Assembly: GCA_900550475.1 (NCBI GenBank)
Contig: URSA01000004.1
Span: 1 to 64,000, forward strand
Origin: an uncultured Lachnospiraceae bacterium
GTDB lineage: Bacteria > Bacillota > Clostridia > Lachnospirales > Lachnospiraceae
Direction: 5' to 3'
DNA length: 64,000 nucleotides
Positions 18,321 through 25,514 of the stretch are shown piece by piece. The notes below the pieces were generated by a model. That model saw only the letters and a program-made list of their open reading frames with translations, made no database searches and had not been told where the DNA came from. Numbering within the stretch: position 1 is the first letter of the stretch; every line of letters starts with the position of its first letter. The translations under genes were made by a program, and so were the position numbers.

Positions 18321-18815
18321 TCAGGGAAACTCTATATCCAGTGTGACGGTGGCCTTGTCTAGGGAGGTTTTGATTGCCTCCAGAAGCACCAGGGTTGTAT
18401 ATTTGTTTTCCTCCGAGTAGGAAATGTTTTCCACGGATTGGGTTGCGTAAAGCTGTTCCGCGATGGCGTCAAACGACGGCGCGAGCAGCGGATACATGGT
18501 GGTTACCGCCTCGTCAAGGTTGACAAGCCGCACACAACTGATCCGATCCGAGTCCACGGTAACTTCCACATCCACAGAGTGGTCGCTCAATACGATGGAG
18601 GTGGCGTAAACTCCCGGTATGTATGATGTTTCGGTGGTTTCCGGCGAGGGTGTGCTCTCTGCTGCATCACCGGATCCGGCGGAGGAGGTTTTTTCCTTGC
18701 GCGGCAGAAACATGATCACCAACAGGATGATAAAGAGGATTCCGAGTCCTACAAAGATTCCCGTGTATATCAATTCTTTCAAGTGCAGTACGACGATTTT
18801 GGTTTTGGAGCTCAT
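18321..18815 (-). CDS. Membrane-anchored protein, FMN_bind-like, unknown
   Basis: A 164-residue protein with a short cytoplasmic start, one transmembrane helix (about residues 15-38, ELIYTGIFVGLGILFIILLV), a Ser/Thr/Pro-rich linker, and an extracellular domain beginning YIPGVYATSIVLSDHSVDVEVTVDSDRI. The pattern of a short YxPGxY strand followed by a valine-rich strand weakly resembles FMN-binding and pilus-like small domains, but the threonine attachment motif is not evident. It lies alone, divergent from glnA. Function is not known. Confidence 0.55.
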   Translation of the reverse strand: MSSKTKIVVLHLKELIYTGIFVGLGILFIILLVIMFLPRKEKTSSAGSGDAAESTPSPETTETSYIPGVYATSIVLSDHSVDVEVTVDSDRISCVRLVNLDEAVTTMYPLLAPSFDAIAEQLYATQSVENISYSEENKYTTLVLLEAIKTSLDKATVTLDIEFP

Positions 18816-18899
18816 GGCTGATTCCTGAGATTTCCTTTTCTATACCATATGCACAAGGTGTTCGACTTATCACCGATTGTTGGCATGACAGTCTGCATA

Positions 18900-18929
18900 T
18901 TGACAAGAGTGCGGTTCCGTTGCTATTAT
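18900..18929 (+). promoter_or_regulatory. Sigma-A promoter of glnA
   Basis: TTGACA at 18900-18905 and TATTAT at 18924-18929 with an 18-nt spacer. Transcription would begin near 18936, immediately before the attenuator hairpin. Confidence 0.7.
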
Positions 18930-18934
18930 GAAAC

Positions 18935-18980
18935 AGAACAAGGGCGTTCTTTATAGGAGAGGACTGCCCTTTTGCTTTTT
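18935..18980 (+). terminator. glnA leader attenuator with ANTAR-like hexaloop
   Basis: AAGGGC (18940-18945) pairs with GCCCTT (18966-18971), with GTTCT/AGGAC extending the stem, and TTTTGCTTTTT follows: an intrinsic terminator inside the glnA leader. An alternative, mutually exclusive hairpin is AGAAC-[AAGGGC]-GTTCT, a six-base loop with A at position 1 and G at position 4, the pattern bound by ANTAR proteins. An ANTAR gene follows glnA. Confidence 0.55.
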
Positions 18981-19042
18981 AAGAGAGTGAGAACAAATGT
19001 GGATTGCGTGGAAGACGGGCGCGTCCGGAACGGAGGACAGGT

Positions 19043-20374
19043 ATGAAGCATTATACGAAGGAAGATATTGTGCAGTTGGTTGAGGAGGAGGACGTTGAGT
19101 TCATCCGCCTGCAGTTTACGGACATTTTTGGAAATCTGAAGAATATTGCGGTCACGGCAAGCCAGTTGAAGAAGGCGCTGGACAACAAATGCATGTTTGA
19201 CGGTTCATCCATAGAGGGATTTGTGGGGATAGAGGAATCCGATATGTGCCTGTACCCGGATCTGTCCACGTTGGAAATTTTCCCATGGAGACCGCAGCAG
19301 GGCAAAGTGGCAAGAATGATCTGTGATGTATACAGACCGGACGGCACTCCCTTTGAAGGGGATCCCCGCTATGTGCTGAAAAGAGCGGTGAACGCGGCGA
19401 AGGAGATGGGATACACCTTCAATGTGGGACCGGAATGTGAATTTTTCTTGTTCCATACGGATGAGAATGCCATGCCCACCACCATCACCTATGAGCAGGC
19501 GGGATATTTTGATCTGGGTCCTATTGATTTTGGCGAGAATGCAAGAAGAGACATGATTATGACGCTTGAGGAGATGGGATTTGAAATCGAGGCGTCCCAC
19601 CATGAGGTTGCGCCCGCCCAGCATGAAATTGATTTCAAGTATGACGAGGCGCTGGCAACCGCCGACAATATCATGACCTTCAAGCTGGCGGTGAAAACCA
19701 TTGCCAGAAGACACGGCCTGCATGCAACCTTCATGCCGAAACCCAAGCACGGCGTCAGCGGTTCCGGCATGCATATCAATATGTCGCTCTCAAAGGACGG
19801 AAAGAATGTGTTCAGCGACGAGAATGATGTGCGGGGACTGAGCAAGGAGGCATACTGGTTTATCGGCGGTCTGATGAAGCATGTCAAGGGAATGGCTGCC
19901 ATCACGAACCCGCTGGTAAACTCCTACAAGCGTCTGGTTCCCGGCTATGAAGCTCCGGTTTATGTGGCGTGGAGTGCCAAGAACAGAAGCCCGCTCATCC
20001 GTATTCCGGCATCCTGCGGCGAGGGAACACGAATTGAACTCCGCAGCCCCGATCCTTCCGCAAATCCGTACCTGACGCTGGCATTGTGCCTGATGGCGGG
20101 GCTTGAGGGAATCCGCAATCACATTGAGCCTCCCGCAAGCGTTGACCGCAACATCTTCGAGATGTCCGAGGAGGAGCGCAGGGAGATGAACATCGAGGCG
20201 CTGCCCGGAACCCTGATCGAGGCGGTGAATGAGATGGAGCAGGACGCCTTTGTGCAGGAGGTGCTGGGCAAGCATGTTGCAGAGCATTATATTGCCGCAA
20301 AGAAGGCGGAGTGGCACAGATACCGCTCTCAGGTGACAGACTGGGAGATCAACGAGTACCTTTACAGAATCTGA
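19043..20374 (+). CDS. glnA: Glutamine synthetase, type I
   Basis: A 443-residue cytoplasmic enzyme making glutamine from glutamate, ammonia and ATP. The start follows CGGAGGACAGG. Motifs seen are MFDGSSIEGF, VGPECEFFLF, the ATP-binding KPKHGVSGSGMHIN, NSYKRLVPGYEAPVYVAWS and RIPASCGEGTRIELRSPDPSANPY. The length fits the short GSI-alpha class of Firmicutes. A promoter plus terminator-type attenuator precedes it, and an ANTAR antiterminator follows 47 nt downstream, so expression is probably controlled by antitermination. Confidence 0.97.
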   Translation: MKHYTKEDIVQLVEEEDVEFIRLQFTDIFGNLKNIAVTASQLKKALDNKCMFDGSSIEGFVGIEESDMCLYPDLSTLEIFPWRPQQGKVARMICDVYRPDGTPFEGDPRYVLKRAVNAAKEMGYTFNVGPECEFFLFHTDENAMPTTITYEQAGYFDLGPIDFGENARRDMIMTLEEMGFEIEASHHEVAPAQHEIDFKYDEALATADNIMTFKLAVKTIARRHGLHATFMPKPKHGVSGSGMHINMSLSKDGKNVFSDENDVRGLSKEAYWFIGGLMKHVKGMAAITNPLVNSYKRLVPGYEAPVYVAWSAKNRSPLIRIPASCGEGTRIELRSPDPSANPYLTLALCLMAGLEGIRNHIEPPASVDRNIFEMSEEERREMNIEALPGTLIEAVNEMEQDAFVQEVLGKHVAEHYIAAKKAEWHRYRSQVTDWEINEYLYRI

Positions 20375-20421
20375 CGAGAACTTCCAATACAGCGTAAAGA
20401 GGCGCAGAAGGAGGTGATCGT

Positions 20422-20970
20422 GTGACAAATATTATTGTGGTTTTTCCAAAGGCGGAGGACGCGAAGAGCATTAAAAACCTGCTTGCAAGGAACGGCTTTC
20501 ATGTAACCGGCGTCTGTACCACCGGCGCGCAGGCAATCAGCGTGGCGGACGGACTCAACGACGGCATTGTAATCTGCGGATACAAGATGGCGGATATGGT
20601 CTATTCCGAGTTGCACGATTTCCTGCCCCCGGGCTTTGAAATGCTGCTCATGGCGTCCCAGCATTATCTGAGTGAATGTCTCGGAAACGATATTGTGTGT
20701 CTTGCCATGCCTCTCAAGGTTCACGACCTGCTCAGCACCGCCGGCATGATGGTGGAAAACATCGAGCGGCGCAGAAGAAAAATGCGGCTGAAGCCAAAGG
20801 AGCGTAGCAGGGAGGAGGATTCCATCATAAAGGAGGCAAAGGAGCTTCTGATGGATCGCAACAACATGACGGAGGATGAGGCGCACCGTTACATACAGAA
20901 GTGCAGTATGGATTCCGGCACCAATATGGTGGAGACGGCACAGATGGTGCTGACCATGATGAAGGCATAA
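20422..20970 (+). CDS. ANTAR-domain antiterminator/response regulator
   Basis: A 182-residue protein starting at GTG after a near-perfect AAGGAGGTGAT site. The N-terminal 120 residues resemble a receiver fold (NIIVVFPKAEDAKSIKNLLARNGFHVTGV) but lack the usual phosphoacceptor context, so it may be a pseudo-receiver. The C-terminal 60 residues are an ANTAR RNA-binding domain (EEDSIIKEAKELLMDRNNMTEDEAHRYIQKCSM). Proteins of this type next to clostridial glnA (NitR-like) act as nitrogen-responsive antiterminators, and the glnA leader here has a matching attenuator. Confidence 0.88.
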   Translation: MTNIIVVFPKAEDAKSIKNLLARNGFHVTGVCTTGAQAISVADGLNDGIVICGYKMADMVYSELHDFLPPGFEMLLMASQHYLSECLGNDIVCLAMPLKVHDLLSTAGMMVENIERRRRKMRLKPKERSREEDSIIKEAKELLMDRNNMTEDEAHRYIQKCSMDSGTNMVETAQMVLTMMKA

Positions 20971-21077
20971 GAGCATTTTTTGCATAGCAGTGTTTCGCAA
21001 TATCCATGTAAGCGGCGCGGCGGATATGTTATACTGTTTTCAACAGGAAAGAAATCAGTGGCAGGAAAGGAGCGCCT

Positions 21078-21917
21078 ATGAAGTTTTCAAAAATGCATGG
21101 CTGCGGCAACGATTATATTTATGTGGATGGCAGCAGGGAACGGATCAGCACGGAGGAAAAGCCGGAGCTTGTGAAAAAGCTCAGCGACAGGCATTTCGGG
21201 ATCGGTGGAGACGGTGTCATTTTTATCAATCCTTCCGAGGTGGCTGATTTTGAGATGGAGATGTATAACGCGGACGGCAGCAGGGCCGAGATGTGCGGAA
21301 ACGGCATACGCTGCGTGGCAAAGTATGTGTATGATAAAGGGCTGACGGACAAAAAGAAGATCAGCATTGTGAGTGCGGGAAAGATCAAGCATCTCTGCCT
21401 GACCATTCAGGACAAGAAGGTAATTCTGGTGAAGGTCAACATGGGTGAGCCGCAGTTTCTTGCAAGGGAGATTCCGGTGATATCCGAAAACGAGCGTGTG
21501 CTGGATGAGCCGATCACGGTGCAGGGAAAGGAGTACCGCATGACCTGCGTGTCCATGGGCAACCCGCATGCGGTGGTTTTTGTGGATGATGTGGAGCATT
21601 TCCCGGTGGAGGAGCTTGGCCCCTACTTTGAAAACCATGAGAGATTTCCAAAGCGGACCAATACGGAATTTGTTCAGGTGATTGATGAGAACACGGTGAA
21701 AATGCGTGTCTGGGAGCGCGGAACGGGCGAGACGCTTGCCTGCGGAACCGGCGCCTGCGCCACCGTGGCGGCGTGCATTGAAAACGGACTGACCAAGGAT
21801 CAGGTGACAGTGCAGCTTCTGGGCGGGGAACTGGAAATTTTCTGGAACCGCGCGGAGAATGCGGTGTATATGACAGGGCCTGCCGCCCACGTATTTGACG
21901 GCGAGATTGAAATTTAA
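21078..21917 (+). CDS. dapF: Diaminopimelate epimerase
   Basis: A 279-residue enzyme converting LL- to meso-diaminopimelate for lysine and peptidoglycan synthesis. Both catalytic cysteines are present in their motifs: SRAEMCGNGIRCVAKY (first half) and ACGTGACATVAA (second half). The start MKFSKMHGCGNDYIYVDG is canonical and follows GGAAAGGAG. No other dap gene lies nearby. A strong terminator follows. Confidence 0.96.
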   Translation: MKFSKMHGCGNDYIYVDGSRERISTEEKPELVKKLSDRHFGIGGDGVIFINPSEVADFEMEMYNADGSRAEMCGNGIRCVAKYVYDKGLTDKKKISIVSAGKIKHLCLTIQDKKVILVKVNMGEPQFLAREIPVISENERVLDEPITVQGKEYRMTCVSMGNPHAVVFVDDVEHFPVEELGPYFENHERFPKRTNTEFVQVIDENTVKMRVWERGTGETLACGTGACATVAACIENGLTKDQVTVQLLGGELEIFWNRAENAVYMTGPAAHVFDGEIEI

Positions 21918-21930
21918 GAAAAGAGAGGGA

Positions 21931-21968
21931 AAAGCTTCGCAGCGAGAGATCGGGCGGAGCTTTTTTTC
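21931..21968 (+). terminator. dapF intrinsic terminator
   Basis: AAAGCTTCGC (21931-21940) pairs with GCGGAGCTTT, followed by a run of T. It separates the conserved dapF locus from the accessory genes that begin about 150 nt later. Confidence 0.8.
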
Positions 21969-22061
21969 GTGGATTATGTTATAGTGAAATTAAAAAAAAG
22001 AGATATGGAGCTGTACGAAAAAGAGCCTGATACATAATAGCGGGAATAACGACAAACACTA

Positions 22062-22090
22062 TTGACATTATAACGGCGAACCGATATAAA
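22062..22090 (+). promoter_or_regulatory. Consensus sigma-A promoter of the HTH gene
   Basis: TTGACA at 22062-22067, a 17-nt spacer, TATAAA at 22085-22090, then AGGAGGAG and the ATG at 22115. An AT-rich and strong-looking promoter. Confidence 0.75.
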
Positions 22091-22114
22091 AATAATAACA
22101 GGAGGAGAACCACT

Positions 22115-22684
22115 ATGACGGTAAACGAGTTGATGGACAACAAGAAAATAACCAAATATCGGCTGTCAAAAGATAGTGGTGTTGCGTACACAACCGTAAA
22201 CGATATATGCAGCGGCAGGGCGCAACTGGAAAAATGCTCTGCTGAAACGGTTTACCGAATTGCGAAAGCATTGGGTGTTTCCATGGAAAGTCTGATAGAA
22301 CCGTGTTTTGATAAACGCTGTGATTTTGAGCTGTTCAAGAGCAGCACCTGTCATAAACTGAAGGAATTGGGAGATATTCCGTTTATCATTGATTTACTGG
22401 AAAGGGATGAAATTCGCAAAAACTATCAAAAGGGATGGTATCGCGAAAGCTTTTACCTTCTCGCAATGCTGGACTATGTAAGCCGCGAAAACGATGTGCC
22501 CCTTTGCACACAGTATGCAGATCTGCGAAAACAGAAATTGCAGGACATTTTGTTTCCCGCCGGTGTGCTGGCGATTGCAGAAGTTACAAAAAATCCGCAA
22601 ATCAAGGAGCAATCCATAAAAGAGGCTATTCCGGAATTTATGCGATTTAATATCGTAGAGAGCGAGGTACGGAATGTCGTCTGA
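22115..22684 (+). CDS. HTH regulator, probable antitoxin-like partner
   Basis: A 189-residue protein with an N-terminal XRE/Cro helix-turn-helix (residues 1-65; TKYRLSKDSGVAYTTVNDICSGRAQLEKCSAETVYRIAKALGVS). About 120 further residues resemble the regulatory half of proteins paired with DUF6036-type nucleotidyltransferases. The next gene starts inside its last codons, which implies coupling. The pair looks like a toxin-antitoxin or phage-defence module, but the second gene is truncated. It has its own consensus promoter. The family pairing is recalled, not searched. Confidence 0.7.
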   Translation: MTVNELMDNKKITKYRLSKDSGVAYTTVNDICSGRAQLEKCSAETVYRIAKALGVSMESLIEPCFDKRCDFELFKSSTCHKLKELGDIPFIIDLLERDEIRKNYQKGWYRESFYLLAMLDYVSRENDVPLCTQYADLRKQKLQDILFPAGVLAIAEVTKNPQIKEQSIKEAIPEFMRFNIVESEVRNVV

Positions 22685-22952
22685 AAACTTCACAAAGGAA
22701 AATCTTGATACCTACCTGAAAGAGCTCGCCAAGGAGTTCAGAAAGCAGAATGGCAAGTCAGCGTCCGTAGAGCTTATACTGGTTGGTGGCGCCGCTATTT
22801 TAACAAATTACGGTTTTCGTGATATGACTACGGATATAGACGCAGTGATACACGCTGCATCTTCCATGAAAGATGCCATCAATCGTGTCGGGGACAGATT
22901 CCATCTGCCTAAAGGCTGGCTGAAAGCACTCAAAGTAAAGTGGAAAAAATGA
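22674..22952 (+). pseudogene. Truncated nucleotidyltransferase (DUF6036-like)
   Basis: A 92-residue remnant that starts within the end of the HTH gene. It keeps the nucleotidyltransferase core: ELILVGGAAILTNYGFRDMTTDIDAVI, with the GG motif and a DxD metal site. It then stops shortly after PKGWLKALKVKWKK, where full-length relatives run to roughly 200 residues. The downstream DNA does not continue the domain in any frame; the next regulator gene begins 40 nt later. Activity is therefore doubtful. Confidence 0.6.
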
Positions 22953-22993
22953 TTCATGCAGACGGTTGCATGGAATATAATAGGGGGTTCAAA

Positions 22994-24841
22994 ATGGATA
23001 AAAAAATGATCGGCAGCATGATCGCATATGAGCGAAGCAAACAGGGAATCAGCGCACAGCGGCTTTCGGAAGGCGTCTGTTCGGTATCTGCCCTCCAGAG
23101 GCTGGAGAGCGGCGTGCGGCTGCCGGACTTCTTTGTGCTGGAGAGATTGATCGAGCGTCTGGGCAAATCCGTCAATAAGATGGAGTTTTTGTATGACGAA
23201 GGAGCGTATGACATTTATTATCTGCGCGAGATCATCGAAAAAAGCGTGGAACAGCGGGAGTATGAGGAGGCGGAAGGCGCACTCGCCTACTATGAGAGCA
23301 GACCGGAGGCGGGAGAGCCGCTCCACAGGCAGTATCTTTGTAAGATGAGGGCGGTAATGGCAGCCGAGAGGGAAGAGAACCACACGGAGGCAATCCGGCT
23401 TCTGAAAGAGGCGCTGGAGCAGACCGTACCGGGATTTTCGTGGAGCTGTCTGGAGGATTATTGTATGGGGGAGGGGGAAATTCTCCTGCTCCTGCTGTGG
23501 CTTCAGGAAAATCAGGAAAGCGGAGAAGAGCTGATTCCCGTAGAGCCGGACAAGATCCTGCAATACATAGAGAAAAGCTGTCAGGACGAGGAGGCGAAGG
23601 CGAACATATACAGCAAGGCGGCATGGGTGCTTGGAACCATGGCAATGGGGCGGCAGCAATGGCAGGAGGCGCTCCGCCTTACGCTTCGGGGCGAGGAGAT
23701 CTTGGCGGACAACAAGATATTACTGCACCTTCCGCAAATCATTGACTGCATTCTGCTGCTTACGGATAACAGGGATGAGCATGCCCATGCAGAGTGGAAA
23801 AAGCAAAGAGACGCCTTAAAACAACTTTATGCCGAATACGGCGAGAAATGGGAATCAAAAAGAATTGCACTTTGGAAAAACTATCGTCAGACGGAAGTGT
23901 ATCTGGTGTCGGAACTTTTCGGGCAGGAGCGCAGGCTGATAAAACAGTCCCAGGAAAAGCTGGCGGACGTTTTGGAAATGGATCAGAAAACGATCTCCCG
24001 CATCGAGGGCGGCAAGTACAAGCCCAAGGCAGGAACCTTCCGGAAAATGAAGGAATACCTGCAAATAGACCGGGATATCTGCACGACCCGCATTGTGGTG
24101 GAAGATTTCAGTCTGCTGGAGTTGGAAAGAAAGATCGCCAAGCTGAATGCAAACCGTCATGAGGAAGAGGCGGAGGCTCTGTTCAAGCAGTTAAAGAGCA
24201 GGTTATCCCTGAAATGGAAGGAGAATGAACAATATATCAAGTACATGGAAACGCTCTTTGACATGGAGCTGGGGAGAATATCTCAGGAAGAGGCGATCAG
24301 ACGATGCGAGGAGGCGCTTAAGGTCACAAGAAAGAACGACATAGAACAGCTTGACGGTATTGTGTTCAGCCGGATGGAGACGTTCATTATCAACTATATC
24401 GCCCGATGCTATGGACAGATTAATCAAAAAGAAAAAGGAACAGAATTGGTAGAAAAAGTCGTAAAGGGGTATGAGAGCAGTAAGGTGGATCTTAAATACC
24501 ACTACACATCACTGGCACTTTTATATCAGCACATAGCAGTCAATTGTGAGGAAAGTAATGAATTTGAGCGCGCGATTTTCTGGTGTGACAAAGCAATATT
24601 GCTTGATTTACGATGTCACAGGGGATTGAACATTGGATTGCTTTTAGAAGAAAAAATATATAGTATGGTCAAAATGAATGGCGATAGGCACTTCGGCAAA
24701 CAAGAGTATTATCAAGCCTATCTCCTATTGAAACTAATGAAAAAAGACAAACAGATGCGATATTTACAACGGGAGTATAAGGAGTGGTACGGGGAAGAAC
24801 TGTTCATTAACAATGAATTTAAAACGGCAATAGAGAATTAG
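22994..24841 (+). CDS. Two-HTH, repeat-rich regulator, RRNPPA-like
   Basis: A 615-residue protein. The start at 22994 follows AGGGGG by six bases. It has an XRE-type HTH at residues 5-60 (SMIAYERSKQGISAQRLSEGVCSVSALQRLE) and, unusually, a second complete HTH near 315-360 (LIKQSQEKLADVLEMDQKTISRIEGGKYKP), with helical hairpin repeats around both and to the C-terminus. HTH plus TPR-like repeats is the plan of peptide-sensing regulators such as PlcR and Rgg. A small secreted-peptide gene converges on it, overlapping its stop codon, and the RiPP cluster lies beyond, so it probably controls that cluster. Base composition turns A/T-rich within its last quarter. Confidence 0.7.
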   Translation: MDKKMIGSMIAYERSKQGISAQRLSEGVCSVSALQRLESGVRLPDFFVLERLIERLGKSVNKMEFLYDEGAYDIYYLREIIEKSVEQREYEEAEGALAYYESRPEAGEPLHRQYLCKMRAVMAAEREENHTEAIRLLKEALEQTVPGFSWSCLEDYCMGEGEILLLLLWLQENQESGEELIPVEPDKILQYIEKSCQDEEAKANIYSKAAWVLGTMAMGRQQWQEALRLTLRGEEILADNKILLHLPQIIDCILLLTDNRDEHAHAEWKKQRDALKQLYAEYGEKWESKRIALWKNYRQTEVYLVSELFGQERRLIKQSQEKLADVLEMDQKTISRIEGGKYKPKAGTFRKMKEYLQIDRDICTTRIVVEDFSLLELERKIAKLNANRHEEEAEALFKQLKSRLSLKWKENEQYIKYMETLFDMELGRISQEEAIRRCEEALKVTRKNDIEQLDGIVFSRMETFIINYIARCYGQINQKEKGTELVEKVVKGYESSKVDLKYHYTSLALLYQHIAVNCEESNEFERAIFWCDKAILLDLRCHRGLNIGLLLEEKIYSMVKMNGDRHFGKQEYYQAYLLLKLMKKDKQMRYLQREYKEWYGEELFINNEFKTAIEN

Positions 24842-25002
24842 AATGTTGTATGATCTTTTTTCTCAGAAATTTCACTTTCACACAGCTCAAGACAATAACG
24901 ATTTGTTGCCGGAACTGTGCGCGAATCAAGAGATATTTTTGATTGGAAAAAAAGCAATCCTATCAAGAGTAAAAGAGTGATTTTCTGAATAATTTTTTTC
25001 AT
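24838..25002 (-). CDS. Small secreted peptide, candidate pheromone precursor
   Basis: A 54-codon minus-strand gene with an excellent ribosome binding site (GGAGGG, seven bases before ATG). The product starts MKKIIQKITLLLLIGLLFFQ, a lysine-rich start and a hydrophobic core like a signal peptide, followed by about 30 polar residues with two cysteines (YCLELCESE) and the end KKDHTTF. Its stop codon overlaps that of the TPR regulator, tail to tail. Small exported peptides beside HTH-TPR regulators (PapR/PlcR, NprX, SHP/Rgg) are processed and re-imported signals. The role is inferred from structure and position; no family is recognised. Confidence 0.65.
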   Translation of the reverse strand: MKKIIQKITLLLLIGLLFFQSKISLDSRTVPATNRYCLELCESEISEKKDHTTF

Positions 25003-25053
25003 TGGTGAACCCTCCAAAATGTGTTGATAATTGAATCATATCTACATGTGCAA

Positions 25054-25104
25054 AAAAAACTTATACCAAAAGTGGAACCGTTCCGCTTTTGGTATAAGTT
25101 TTTT
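25054..25104. promoter_or_regulatory. 24-bp palindrome between divergent peptide genes
   Basis: Positions 25054-25077 pair with 25081-25104 over 24 bp with one G-U pair and a 3-nt loop, and A/T runs lie at both outer ends. It lies between the start of the secreted-peptide gene (minus) and the RiPP precursor (plus). It could be a bidirectional terminator, a leader hairpin, or a palindromic operator. The following 127 nt to the precursor ATG contain no gene and no promoter that I can defend. Confidence 0.7.
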
Positions 25105-25231
25105 GTTTTTGCTGTGTTAAAGTGCTCTCACGGGTAAGGTAAGTATATCGGCAACAGAGAGAACGCACAGCAATGCAAAGTTATGCCTACTAATAACCAA
25201 AGAATTGTAAAGTATTGAAGGGAGAAAAGAT

Positions 25232-25393
25232 ATGGAAAACAGAAAGAATATGGAAATCAAGGATAAGGTAGAAGAGTTAAAGAAACTGGGACTGGATGCT
25301 TACGAGACCACGACAGAGACCATGCTGGAAGAAATGGGCGCAAGCTTCGGAATGACAAACTGCTGTTCAATTGTAATTGGGGTAAAGAAGTAA
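25232..25393 (+). CDS. Thiopeptide-like RiPP precursor peptide
   Basis: A 53-residue peptide with a GGGAG site upstream. Residues 1-37 are a charged helical leader (KDKVEELKKLGLDAYETTTE) ending EEMGA, and residues 38-53 form the predicted core SFGMTNCCSIVIGVKK. Thiocillin-type leaders also end in MGA before a core serine (recalled from TclE). The core offers Ser1, Thr5, Cys7, Cys8 and Ser9 for dehydration or azole formation, and ends in an unusual hydrophobic dibasic tail. The five enzymes encoded directly downstream fit this use. The cleavage site and ring pattern are inference. Confidence 0.8.
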   Translation: MENRKNMEIKDKVEELKKLGLDAYETTTETMLEEMGASFGMTNCCSIVIGVKK

Positions 25394-25443
25394 AAGAAAG
25401 CAAGTAGCATTGCTGTGCAGAACTGTTGCTTTTATCTGCAACT

Positions 25444-25471
25444 ATGGCTGCCTTGCTGAAAAGGCAGCCAT
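25444..25471 (+). terminator. Hairpin between precursor and dehydratase genes
   Basis: ATGGCTGCCTT pairs with AAGGCAGCCAT over 11 bp with a 6-nt loop. The T-tract is weak, so it is probably a leaky terminator or mRNA processing/stability hairpin that lets the precursor be made in excess of the enzymes. It also argues that the dehydratase starts at 25515, not at the in-frame TTG at 25410. Confidence 0.6.
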
Positions 25472-25514
25472 TCTTACCTATACATTATATTTTGCCAAAC
25501 AGAGGAACGCAGAT

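Noticed and set aside
25232..25393. Classical class I lanthipeptide interpretation
   Set aside because: No LanC cyclase is present, while YcaO, RRE and oxidase proteins are. The Cys are adjacent, unsuited to two lanthionine rings.
25410..25514. Upstream TTG start of the LanB gene
   Set aside because: It would place an 11-bp hairpin inside the coding region and give a non-homologous N-terminal extension. GAGG before 25515 is better.
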